NCBI RefSeq assembly: GCF_000516985.1
Contig: NW_006917096.1
Span: 1,287,606 to 1,351,605, forward strand
Source of the DNA: Pestalotiopsis fici W106-1
Taxonomy: Eukaryota; Ascomycota; Sordariomycetes; Amphisphaeriales; Sporocadaceae
Direction: 5' to 3'
Length of the DNA: 64,000 nucleotides
Part shown: positions 1 to 12,584 of the stretch, one piece after another
How the letters are laid out: each line of letters opens with the position of its first letter
Numbering within the stretch: position 1 is the first letter of the stretch
The notes under the pieces: generated by a model
The model's input: the letters and a program-made list of their open reading frames with translations, nothing else
What the model was told of the DNA's origin: nothing
Databases searched by the model: none
Program-made: the position numbers and the translations under genes

Positions 1-3000
1 TTGAATTCGTCATTCGATCTCCTTCTCTGTTCTTCTCTTGTTTTTTTCCCAGTCCTTCTCGCTCTCGCCCAATCTCTTTCGATTTTGCGACTATCCGTAC
101 GGCCCGTCTGCCGTGCTTACGGCCTACCTAGCGTTACACCCTTTTGGTGCTGGCACCGTTTGGCCATTGAGCACTCGTCCTTCTTAGGGGGAAATACTCT
201 TGCACAAAAGGAAAATCGTGCGTCACAAGTCAGCTGACGGCTCACATCTCACATTATCCGTCGTTCGAGGTTCGCGGGTATCTTTCCCACAGATCTTGTA
301 GTACGCCTCGATCCAAGCCTCTTTTTTTGTTCCCCTCGCGCAGCAAATCAGAAGCGAAAACTCATTGGCAACTCGAGTCGAGAACCCGGACCCTGCTTCA
401 GGTGACAGGCCGCTATGCTATTGATGGGAATGTCCGGACGGCACATTAATTCTTTTAGAATCGCTTTTTTTTTCTCCTCCCTCCTATATCTGACAACGGC
501 CGAGTCTAGTGTATCACGATGCACGAGTAAACTCATCAGCCTCCTGTTTACGCACATACTTGGGGGAACCCCCTCGTATGAACCTAACCTTGACTTGCGC
601 AGTTCTTTCACCCTCCAAGCCAATGATCCTTTGGCAGAAGCTTGGTGCTCGGCCAAAGGAGCTCATGCACGCCATGATTCCTGACCCTGGGATTCAGGGT
701 CTCACAAGCACGGGGTAACAAGCCATGGTCAGATAGAGGAGGGTGGGGGTTTCCGCAGACGACGGGAGGGATGCACAGCGGGCTTTTGGTGGCTGTTTAA
801 CACCAAAACTTATGCTGTGCTAGTCAAACTGCTGGAAGTCGTGTTCAGCTTTTCATCTCTCCCTCGTCTGCGGACTCGACGCCACGCTTTTCTTGGGTTG
901 TCCATTGACAGCCCTTCGGCGACTGCAGTCATACCCTGAAATGAAGTTGTAGTCAATGAGCAACTATATTGCAATTGGTGCGGTCCTTTTCCATGGGCGA
1001 TTTTTGACTCAGACGGTCCCGTAGACATGTTTTTTTTTTCTCAGCCTCCTTTGCTCCTCCTCACTCGGGTAAATATGCCTGTGAACTCGAGTCTTTGGTG
1101 GTTGCCCGTTTCTACCGAGCAGCCCGAGTATAGCATGCAAATTATTACTCTTGTTACTCTTCTACGTCCTATTTTCAGCCCTGGGCATGAGTCGCCATAG
1201 TGAGCAGTCGTCAGGACTTTCCCACACACACCCACCATTCGCAATATGCTGTCTCCCCAATGACCCCTCCCGATAGAATCAGCCTTGTTGACCTGCAGCA
1301 GCCATCCTTGACCTTTTTGCTGCGAGGAACTGCCATTAGCCATGATCAGCCACGTCTCTACGTGATACTGCATATAATTCTCAAGAACCTTTCAAGGGAA
1401 AAGATTGGACGGGGGTGCTGCTAAAAATTGTCATTGTTTAATTACTGGGTGCAGTAATTGGCATATTTCGCGAGAGGCACGGAGAGAGAAGCTCGCTAGG
1501 ATCGCATCTTCCTCTTCATGTACGATAATGGAGAATCGGACCCTGATAACCCCTATATTCGGATACGCTTGGAGGGGTGTGAATCCTCTCTTTTCCCGCC
1601 TCCCAAGTGCATCGCAAGAAAACCCATCATGCTACCAACGCGCGCCCACCCGCCCGCTCCTCCGCACCTCCGTAAATAGTGGGCGGCTGCTAAGAAATCC
1701 TTTTTTATTTACAAGAAAAGAATCAAGCCTAATAGCGGCCCATCCCTTCCATTGCGGTCGGGGCCGAAGAATGGATTCTGAGCAATTCTACTGCGCCGCG
1801 AACTTGCATACTCACCATCTGCCGGTGCAAATCCGGACTGCCGGAATGTGCTTGCTTACTATGACTTTTGCAGACATGTGCTGATGTTACAAGATGGTTT
1901 CATTTCCACCATATAGAGAAAGACAGGAAAAAAAAGGAGTTGTCGAAGCGTACCTTGCATAACAGCTGACAGGAACAGACTTGGGGCCGTGTTCTGATGG
2001 ATGGATGGCACAAACCCCGATGCGTCCATTCCCACTCGACCGTCGGGACGCGAGAGAGATCTTTGCTCCTTGTTCTTTCCAAATTACCCGGTTGTTGAAT
2101 TTATGAGCTCTTCTTCGTTCCTGGCCATCAGAATCCCCACCTCCCTGTTAGTAGCTATTTTTTTTTGCTCAGTAAATTCCCTAATGCCGTGCCCCACGGG
2201 TTGTCAGCTGCAATGCGGAAATCAGCTGACAGAAGACCGGGGATGATGGATGGACCTTTACTCTTCTGGACTCTGGGGTTGGAGTCTGCGTTGTCCACAA
2301 TGAGGATCCGTTGGCGATGCCCTCACCAGCAATTCTTGTTTACCGCCGTTTTGACCGCCTTGGGGGTCTGGTTGGTCGTCAACTATTGGATTCCCCGGGA
2401 CTCCGGGAGGTGTTGCGCGGTCACCGCTTCCACGCATCTTATCTTACGGGGTCTTTGCGCAGCTGGGCATCATCACAAGCAAATAATAGTCGGACTTGTC
2501 TTTTTACATGGTCCCCTTATCTCCAGCGCTGCAACAGATCATATTCACCCCACGTTGCGGATGTCGCGCAAAACGGGGGCCTGCCCGTCGTTGCGAGCGC
2601 GCGGCTGGCGGTTGGCTATGGAGAGCCGTTAGGACTAGTCTATTTGATGGCGGTAGCATGATAATGTGAGCCAAGTCTTCAATTCACAACAGTATCGTGA
2701 TACACAATCATGATCCGACATGTCGCCCTTGCAAAGCTTCCCCTTTAGTGCCTCCAGCATGCACGAATCGATAGACCGACCCGCAGCCGGGAGTTCAGCT
2801 AGCTGCCAATCACGTATACGTGTAGAAATGGATTCACGGTTCGGATCAATGTCATAGTCCGCATCATTGTTGCATCATGCTACGTATTGTGTAGGTAGAC
2901 AACCAGAACTGTCAAATGTACGGAATACTCTCTAGAAGTGCAGCGCCATATTGACCTATTCCTAGAAGTCGCATCCAGGCATCCATATTTCTCGGCGTTT

Positions 3001-6000
3001 CACTAAAAAGCACTGAAGAGTGTTGGTAGTGCTCTAGATGGCTGCATGACTCCCTATGTTGCTCAACCGCCATCCAATGATACGCAACCGATGCGCCATC
3101 CGAAGACGCCCCTTCCACACGAGTGTCAACGCCGCCCGTGCAGGTCCTCGTGTCGTTTATGAATCTAGAGAAGAGGCGTTGACGAGATGGTGTGTTCATG
3201 CTAAATGGCAAACGTGCTAGATTGAAGGTGACGTTGTCATGTGAATGAACAACAGAGCAGTGAGGCTGCGGATTCTAGTATGTTACATCCCCCATACATA
3301 CACTATACTGCCTATTCACTTGACAGAATTGAAAGCCCTGGGGAGGGGGGAGGGTTGATCACCTAGCCCTAAGGTTAGTAGTGTTCCACAGAGGCTCGTA
3401 TACCCAGAAGTGGGCTGGGGAAGATCTTCACTCTAGCCTCTATTTCAACAGCACAAAGACTGATGATTCGACAGCCCTGCAGCCCTCTTTTTTTTCTTCT
3501 TGGTTTTCCAATTGTCAAGTCTCCAACTTCCGCACTCTAGTTCCGGGCGGCAATTGACGAGATACCTCCGTAAATACTAGGTGCAAAGAGAAAGAACCGA
3601 GGGAGAAACAAAAAGCCTCAACGTCATTTGTCAGCCCGCTCCAAGGTTCGCGACTAATGATAGGCGAGGAAACTCTGTTTGACAGCCCGACGAGGCATGC
3701 GAGGGTAGTATTCTATCCCTCCCTGCCTTTCCCGACATTGAGCAGAGCAAAAATACTTGTGTTGCTTGCAAGGAACAAGCCAGCGTACCACGCGATCGCA
3801 AGACAAGTACAGATTACCCAAAAGTTAAAAGCGGCATCACCAAGATACTACTATCAAGGATGCTGGCTCTCTTTCCCCTCCCTGACGATAATACCATGTT
3901 GTGAGGTTTTTAGGTCTTTTTTCTCTTTTTTCTTGGTCTTGTCACATCATCCCTTGACAGCCGAGGACCCGGGCATCGTAAAGCAGGGAGATCGACCATC
4001 AAGGTTCAAGAATATTACCTACCCTCCATCGCTTCTTCAATATGTACATACGTTTTCTGCGTTGTTTGCAACTTGCATCGGGCCCGTTCTTTGTCAGTGC
4101 TGACATTTGACACTGACATGTACTTCTGGTAATATGTAATAGAGTGGAGGATATGTTCTTTTTTTTTCCTCTCTCTCCTCCCCCCGGGTTCTTGGAGGTG
4201 TGGTCTCGATTATCCCGTCGTCTCCGTTTTCCCCTCCAAATGTCGCAGCGCTAATGCAGGCACAAAAAAAATCTTGGTGTGGCAGAGCCCGATTCGGCCC
4301 TCAACTCTTGCGCTCGCAATGTGATTGGAGAAGATGGACTCGACGCGAGGAGTGATGAAAAAACGCGTGCAAGGGTCTGCTTGATGAGCAAAGTCTAAAG
4401 AGTCACTCTCTCTGAGAGAGCGCAAAGAAGACGACGCCGTTGGATTGGTTACCTATGCAAGCTGGCAGATGAGCAATCGGTCGGGGTCCGACCAGTACCT
4501 CTCTCACTTTGCCCGCAGATTTACACTTGCGTTTTGACGCGCGCGCGCAGACTACGCCCACTCACACCACCCACTCATCAATATATTTCCCCCGCCCTCC
4601 GAGGCGAGGATGCAAGTTCGTCAGAGTTTTCTCTCCCTCTCCCACGTAGCTGGTCGGTCCCTTGCATCTTGAATCCCGGAGTGTGGGAGGGCTTTATTGG
4701 AAAGGGCCCAAACCCCCCTCCCAAGCCTTCCCACCCCTTCAGCTGGACAACCGAATGATTTGAAGGAATGGGGGCGAGGGGGGTCCTCAGGGTGCGGATG
4801 ATAGATTGGCGCCAATGATGTCAGATGTGCAGTGACAGGTCACATCTACAGCTTTTGCTGCCGTGTCGGGTCTTGTCTGGCATGTCGCCCTCCTGCTCAA
4901 TGATGCTGACCTACACACCATCACGTCCACCGGACACGGGTTTTGCATTCATCATGTACGTAGGTCCAAGGGGTAAGTAAGGTTATTCCAGCCTAGAATG
5001 CAGGCCAGAAGAACGTCCCGTAGTGAGAGAAGCACACCACACCACACCCACTTGGCGATTCGATTGTGCGTGTGTGTGGGATGGGCGGCAGTGCAGACCG
5101 TCAGCACCAACGCTTGCCAAGTGCGGCATCTTTGAAGATGGTGGTGGAGGGGTGGGAAGGGCTTAACCATGGGAATGACAAAGATTGGAATGACAGAAGT
5201 TTTTTCCTTCTTCCCTGCAGCATTCGGTTTATTAGACCACCCGTACGTATGTGCCGAAATCGCCACGCGCGTCTGTAATGGGGTTCCAAGTCGGCCGTTT
5301 TACGAGAAAAGAGCCTTGAAATCTTTTCTTGCCAAATGGACGAATCGGATGGGAGAAGGCACAGTATTACATGACAGAGCTCAAGAGTAAAGAGGAGTAA
5401 CTTTCGGACTATATGGCGCAGCTGACGGTGGTTTTACGCAACACATGAGGACAGTAGACAGACGGGGAAGGGGAAAGCACACTATAGAAGCAATTGAGAA
5501 CAGCGAATCAGAAGACGTTCAAGGTCTAGTGGGCAATAGAACGATTTGATCAAACTCCAATACTCTCTTTTTCATTACTGCCGCGAACCTTGAGTCACTC
5601 TTTTTTTGCGGGAACCACAAAGCCGCCCACCGGCTCTGGACCATTGCCCCATTTGTCGCGTGCGCCTGGCGCTTGGCGAATAGTTTTCCATTGACTCGCG
5701 CGCAAGACCCTTTGGGTAGCTTTTTCCCTCTTCTTTTAAGTTCTTCTGGTCTGGGACTGAGAAGGGTGATGGGTTAGAAGGCCGCTGAATTGGGCCGGCG
5801 CTGATGCTACAATGCTACCATGCATGCTTCTACTCTCTTCTACTCTGCTCGCGGACTCTTGCCACTTGATACTATTGCAACTAGCTAAAGGTTAAAAAAA
5901 AATATGCAAAAATGTGCGAGCTGCAACTAATACTACTACTATACTAGGTATGACGGGATATGTTCCCCATGAGACTAATTACAAGTCGATGAGGGAGAAA

Positions 6001-7315
6001 GGGAGAAAAAAAAAAAGGTCCTAGCACACGGAAAACTGCAATGCAGTAGACAGTCAATAGTGGCTTCAATCACCTCGGAGGTATCTTCTATTTCCCTAAA
6101 TGGCATACACATGCTTTTTGCTCTCGGCATTGTGAAAAGATGCTACTTTTTTTCAAAGAACCAATCGCATTTGACCCCGGGTGCCGAACCAGTCAATGGC
6201 GCCAATGACGTGGGGTATTGCAAGTGTGAAAGTCTAGACTCTTGCAGTCATGGATGAGCAAGTAAAAAGGGAATAAGAAAGAGAATGAAATTTTTTTTAA
6301 ATTGTAACCCGGCATTTGGGAAGAGGGGGCAAGGGAATTTGGTATTGGTATGCGAGTTTTTAGTGGCCTGACTTTTTCAATCACTCCATGGCCTTGGGTC
6401 TATGTAATGCAGTATGTAGGTATGTAGGTATCAAAGAGATCGAGATACTAGTAAGGTAGATGTATAGTACTCTGCGTAAGCTACGAACCTGCAGCTGGGA
6501 TCAGTATCTTCCCTGTTCCCCGGTCAGCTCGGTGAGGGCATAAGACTTGGGCTGGGGGTGGATTGGAAAGGACCAGTTCTAGGGTTCTTGGGTCCCTTGC
6601 CACGACAGCGGGCGGCTTTTCGCTTGGGAAGGCAAAGGAAAAAAACGAAAGAAAAAGAAAAGAGCCCAGAACTGATAATCTAGCCGCGACGTGGCGGGAG
6701 CAGCAGTGAACCAGAAAAAAAAAAACACAGCGACGTGGAATAGATAGAGCAAAAAAGATCTACCCAATACAAGTACACTGCCGACGTGGCATGGATCTGG
6801 GGCTGTCGATTGCATACAAAACCTGGCAAAAGGACATAGGGCAGCAAGAAAGTATATGCGGGTTCACCCATATTTGCAGTCCGACAAGGGAGGGCATTTT
6901 GCAGAAAATCTGCAGGCCGAGGCGCGCGCGCTCTCTCGCTGGGATTTGGAATCGATGGGCCTTTTTTGGGACCGCGGCCTTGGGAAAACAACAAAGGTGG
7001 TGTAAAACGGACATACGGATGAACTTTTTTTTTTTCAGGTCATGACTGCAAAGGCGCCTTGCTTTCTCTAGTCATGACGCCCATTACTCGATGGCGACCA
7101 TGAACATATGACGAGTAAGGAATGATACAATTACGTTTTGAGAGTATCATCTTGTGTGCTGGGCTGTAGTGGTAAGCCCAGAGGTCAAGTTTCATGATAT
7201 TGCTTTTTCTCTCCTCTAGCTGCCCGTGGCGGCTGTTCCCCTGCAGCGGCCAAAGTCGATTGATCATAGAAGATTCAAGTTGGTAGCGTATATAGCCAAT
7301 AGAGCCCAATGGTTT
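1..7315. other. Long gene-poor stretch, no supportable gene
   Basis: About 7.3 kb with no reading frame that resembles a protein family and no convincing exon chain on either strand. It is marked by pyrimidine and purine tracts, T or A homopolymers and scattered CCAAT-like and CAGCTGAC words, which is how long regulatory regions or long 5' leaders of fungal genes often look. Reading frames of 60-160 codons are present but have no compositional or domain support. A long upstream region of a regulator lying outside the window, or a long non-coding transcript, is possible but unproven. Confidence 0.5.
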
Positions 7316-8520
7316 TCATCTATGTGAAACGAGAAGGCTGTGAGACAAGGTTGCCTCGAACAGCCACCATGTTTGCCGCTTGACAAGTAGTATAGGATAC
7401 GTGAGAATGAATTTATACCCATGATTCGATGCGCCAAGGTCTATCTGAGATGGGCAATTCTGTGATTGAAAAAGGCGGAACAAGTTCGCCAGAACTTGCA
7501 CTTTCATATCCATGACTCCAAACATGCAATTGCAATATACCGAGACTCGAATCAAAGAGCAGATGACCGGCCGTAGTGGCTTGGGTCTCCTTGTCTCTCC
7601 GAGTCTTGCGCATGAGGGAAACTGACGATGCCTGACTTGACAAGTAATGTGATATCCCGTCCAGAACACAGGAATCCACGTGCGATTGGACCCCTTGGCC
7701 AGCTCATCCCTGGTGCAGATCGCGACATCAGATGCGTTGCTCAGCCGCAACGGCTCAGGGACCTCGTCACCACTTACCTCTGTGGGGGGTTTATTCACCG
7801 TCCGAGACACTTGGGCATGAACCAGATATGATGTGCCACCCATTGCTAGGAACAGTCGCTCAAGGTCAGGCATATACCATCCAGACCAGAACGCACCACC
7901 GGCAGTAATACCTCTCAAGGTGCCCTTTGGCATCAGTTGATGCATGGATATGGTTGCGAAGCGATTTCGATCAATGAGCCCAGTTACAATCATCTACCAC
8001 GAGGTTGCGGGGTGCTCTGGCCGAGCCGCCCAGTGTATAGACCAAAATGTCTCACTTGCAACTCAGGGATACTGTCGTAGCCACAATAAGACCATCTTGC
8101 TCTTGTTGCAATGTCCGATATTCCCCCTAGCTAATAACATGGCGTGCCTGAATTCTGTAAACGATCGAGACATTCCAGTGCTGACTCCGACAGAAAGGCA
8201 AGCATATGCGAATGCCAGTCTCGAAAAGAAGTTTCTAACGAGTTGATCATTCTCTTGTCCGATCAGTGGCATGATCATCATGTCATTTGCATTCCCGGAC
8301 GAGAAACCACTCAATGTTTCTTCAGGACCGTTGGGCTCATGTTTCTTCTTCCGCTCCTCCTTCGACCACCTTTCCCGGTCTCACGATTCAAGGTCCACAA
8401 TAAGTGCTTCTTGGTACAGATCTTGCTTCCCTTCTACGTTTGCAAGGATAACCGTGGGAGAGCGAACCAACGGCCAAATAGAAATACAAACGCATCGCGG
8501 GCAAATGTTTCAGATCTGAA
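7316..8520 (-). pseudogene. Unidentified, probably decaying coding region
   Basis: On the minus strand, stretches that look like real protein are separated by stops. One segment (about 8063-8400) includes the string RNFFSRLAFAYACLSVGVS. A second segment (about 7630-7993) includes ITAGGAFWSGWYMPDLERLF and LAMGGTSYLVHAQ. They lie in order on one strand but are interrupted by a TGA near 8385, a TGA near 8065 and a TAG near 7995. Some stops could be removed by introns (there is a GTGAGA donor-like word near the first), but I could not build a clean model. I do not recognise the family. It may be an intact unknown gene with several introns or a relic. Confidence 0.3.
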
Positions 8521-8957
8521 TGTCAAATGGGATTTCTGGCTCCTGGTTCTCTCATATGAATCCGCAGTACACTGTTTTATAATGAATAGAACATGCGCAG
8601 CCAGTGAATCAGGTACGAGTACAGAGAATTCCGGAATGGATTCATTTAATAGGCATAATTGACAGTAAATGGACGAGTCAAAGCTGAAGCAGTTTTGGGT
8701 CGTGATATGATTTTCTAAAGAGTAAACCGGATTACGATAGGATATGCAGACTTGATGCTCTCAAGTTCAAGTAACAACAACCATAGAAAACCCGGTCCAA
8801 TATGCCCACATTATCAAACCTTCTAGATGCCAAGTGCCCCTTTCTCTACCGCACATGAAGCATCGTCTTGTACCATGGGAAACAAAAAAAAAAAAGGAAT
8901 CAACTTCCAGACGCAATGTCATGTCTCCAAACGCCCAACGCAACAAGTCCAAATCAT

Positions 8958-11900
8958 CTAGCTAGTCTTTCTCGCCATGGACTCTCTCACTGCAGCCGCC
9001 TCAATGACGAGCAAGTCTCTTGCAAACTCTTCCTCGCCCGCCAGTATATCTCCAATAATGTCAATGGCCGCCCTGATCTCAACCGACCCGTCGTTATGTC
9101 CACCGCCAGTCTCGACTTGAAGCTGAGGGTTTGCGCCGTTATCCAAGAGTATTGTGACAATGGCCACCCATTGCCGACGATTCTTGTTCGTCGCCTGTCC
9201 TGCAGTAGCGCCTATAGATACTATCGCAAGGCTCTGTTCTTGGGAAAAGTACTTTTGGCCAGCTTGCAAGACCCGCTTCCATACATCCTGAGCTTGCTGG
9301 TGTCGCATGCTGGCCCCGCAAGTGAGAAGCAAGCGTATAAAATTTGCGTCGGGCAGATCATGATGAAAGTCTTTGTAACTTCCGGTCAGCGGGGCGCAAG
9401 ATGATACCATGGAGCCGCCGATCGACCGAATGTCTCCCTCGGGGCAGACGGCATATTGCAGCAAGGCCTGTGCTTCTGTAGCCCGCTCAGCCTCATCAAG
9501 CAACATCAGCTTTGCTGATACGTAGTTCAACAGATTTGCTTGGATAGCCAGGGCAAGGAAATTATGCCGCGATGGGGAATTCCCTACGTCCATCGGTTCA
9601 AAGCTTGCCCAGCTCGAGGCCATGAGCTTGGCTCGCTCCTTGTTGGACCAGCCGAGATCAGTGGGTGCGGGTACAAAGTCACGGACCGCCTGTTTCCAAC
9701 CCTCTCGGCAAGTCTCGTCGAGCTCGTCGAGCAATTCCACGTATGCTTTGAAATCAAAAGGTTTGTCATCCACACGGCCGGCGTAGCGCAGAGTATTACC
9801 AATGATCAGCCATATGCTCGGCTCAATCCGGAACCGCGTCCGCCTAGAAGCGATTGAGCGTGTTCTGGCAAGATACCGGAGATAGCGGACGTTTGCACTA
9901 ATGAGTGAATAGTCAAGCTCGACGCTGCTGGGTTTCATGACCGAGAGCTTATCCCAAAGGCTCGGCCTTGACAGGAACTCTTTTGTAGTCAAATGCATGA
10001 ATGCCACACGCTGACTGCCTTCTCGTTTCTCTAGGAAGCCTGCACAGCGAGTCGCCAGCCGATGTTCCATGCTTCGGGAAATTTCCATTGCGTCAGACTC
10101 GGACATCGGTTTTGCTTTGTCGTGATGTACCAGAAGTTCTCCTAGCTCGGGGTTTTGTTTCCGAAGCTCTTTCCTCGCCAAGTATCCCTCGTCGGCTAAT
10201 GCTAGAGTGATCATATCGGGTGGATCGCGACATCTCAGAGTGATTTCGATAATTCTGCATGCTTCGCGTTGATATGCAGGAGAAAGATCCTGAATTATGC
10301 GCATGTATAAGCCATCGAGGCCCATGAGATGGGTGGGAAGGTTATCAAGTGTATGCCTCAGCGACTTGAGGGATCCTTCCATCAAGATATTGATGGCCAG
10401 TCTCGCCCACAGGAAGTCACCGTTGGAAAGACGAGCAACCTCGTTGCAAAGGTGTTGTTGTCCAGAGGAGAGCCCTGGAGAAACATCGTCGAGACGGTCG
10501 GCACAGTATTGTGAGATTACATTCTGTGTCCTCGCATGAACGCGCATGCGGGAAATCTGGGAGAATGTCTCCTCGAATATGGGAAGTTCTCTACTAGAAA
10601 TCACAGCCTTGATAGCATCCGAGAATGAAAACTCGCTGCATAGGCGTGCTATCTCCATGTGTGAGCTGGCGATCCATTCTTTCGAACCGAGAACCGAATT
10701 TTGGCTGTCAGAATCCATTGACTCTCCAGATATGCTCGCTCTTGCGGCAAAGTCATCGGTCTCGGTCGAGCGATACTCATCGATGGCATCCAAGAATACA
10801 ACAAGCCGAAACGTTCGGCCCATTTTCGAAAGCAATTGATAGAAGGCTTGCATGAGATTGACAACCGTATTGAAAGGAATAGGCGGCGGCCAGGGGCCGT
10901 CCATGAAACTAGGGAAGCAGACAGGGACCAAGTCAGGCCGGGCAGTGAGAATTTGATGGAGGATAGATCTGTAAATGCCTTCCTGGGACTTTTGGACCTG
11001 CTCTCCACTTTCGCATAGATATGTGCTTACCATGAGCACAGTAGTGCCCTCGCCTGCCCATTGCTCAAGGTGTGTTCGGGTTTCTGGATTGTGGAACAAA
11101 TGCCTCATCAGTGTCGTTTTACCAGAGCCGGCATTGCCGCTGATCCAGAATAGAGTTTCTGGAGAACGGCACCACCTGTAGAATCCCGATGAGGGCTGGT
11201 CTTCGCCTCCAGCAACGATGGATGCGCAAGTCTGATCGAAAGAATCGTCACTGGGCTCTCGTTTATTCTGGGTGTCGAAATACAGAGCATCGAGGATTTC
11301 TGGATAGTAATCAGCATCCCCACTACATCGCGTGAACCATGTGGTTGAACACACCTTTGCCGCGAACAGCCTTGGCTTCGGTATCTGCGTGTTTTTTCTT
11401 AGTCTGGGAATCGCGAAAAGCATTCATAGTTGACAGGAAGACGCACCAGTTGATTGCGATCTACGGGACATTCTACTGAGATGCCCAACCAGCTGAAAGT
11501 AACCTGGATCTTGCCGATCCGAGAACCTGGCTATATTGAAATGGTCGGCCAAGATATCGTCAGATACGACATTTAAGCCTTCATATGTGGCACATGATTT
11601 TGGAACCATCTACACCATGAAGTATTAGCGCGGTAGAGTGACTCTCTGCCGAAGACTTACCGTCGACATTGTAGGCGTCGTAACTGGAATCAATTCCCTC
11701 ACGCACACGACTGACATATCGCGCGAAAATGCGACAAAATCGTCTTTTGGCGTAGCCCATGACTCCACTCTCTTCTTTATCAATTGCACAAAGGCCTCGT
11801 CTGATCGTTTCATCTCAATCACGGCGGCTTGTGCGAAGACATCCTCGAGCGAAAGCCGCTCTGTACTCCTATGGGGCGTACCGAGAAACAAGATCCCAAT

Positions 11901-12584
11901 CGTTTTCGTATAGATGTCGGCCATTTCCGAGTATTTGCCGTATATTTGTGATACAGCAGCGGCCGAGAGCGCCTCCTTGACAATCACTTTCATGAGTTTA
12001 GTATTTATACAATAAATGCTTGAAAACCGGAGAAAAGTATGAACTTGGTATTCTTGAATGTTCTTGGGGTTAAAAATCTCGCCAACTTACTGCCACCAAG
12101 ACCGTGAGCCACAAATATGATTTGGCGACTCGTCTTGCGACTGACTTTAGATAAGTCGATTATCAGGGAATCAGCGAGCGGACGCTCGAGGTGTTCACTG
12201 ACGTTGCTGTTGTTCAACATTGGAAGGGTATAGCCCCACTTCTTAGGTTAGCACGATGGCCTCACGGATGAGAGACTCTGGCGGGAATTTCCTTACAGTG
12301 AGAATTCTCGCATGGGGGAATTCTCGACCCAGGAGGTCGCGCGGCCAGCAGACATCGTGCTTAGTCCACGAGCGGATGCGACTGCCACCTATGCAATGCA
12401 CAAAGACAATATCTATGCCTCTCTCATTCTCAGGCTCCTGGCCTTCCTGTAGAACGAGTATACCCGTGGCGTCTTCGTCAATGGAGCTTCTCGATGTGGT
12501 TGCAGAACTGGACAACCTCGAATCGGTTTCTGTCCTTGGTTCTGTTCGCGAAATCCTCGCAATGTATTGTCTGATTCTCTTCAT
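8958..12584 (-). CDS. NACHT NLR-like protein with degenerate alpha/beta-hydrolase N-terminus
   Basis: Predicted cytoplasmic signal-transducing NTPase of the fungal NLR-like class. Model of 1088 aa in five exons: 12584-12297, 12238-12091, 11986-11661, 11609-11447 and 11299-8958; the phases join and several introns carry CTAAC-like branch sites. Residues about 50-180 follow the SERAC1/PGAP1-like hydrolase fold (IDIVFVH start, ILFLGTPHRS motif). The nucleophile elbow reads AHGLGG instead of the usual HSLGG, with Gly142 where serine is expected, and the upstream HG motif is HC. The NACHT domain has Walker A GNAGSGKTT (Lys369) and a Walker B-like FLDAIDEY. The C-terminal part is helical, with two weak ankyrin-like stretches (LLLTCGAS, ILLDNGANP). 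The fourth intron (11300-11446) is the least certain. Such proteins sense non-self and trigger cell death in fungi; the ligand is unknown. Confidence 0.8.
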
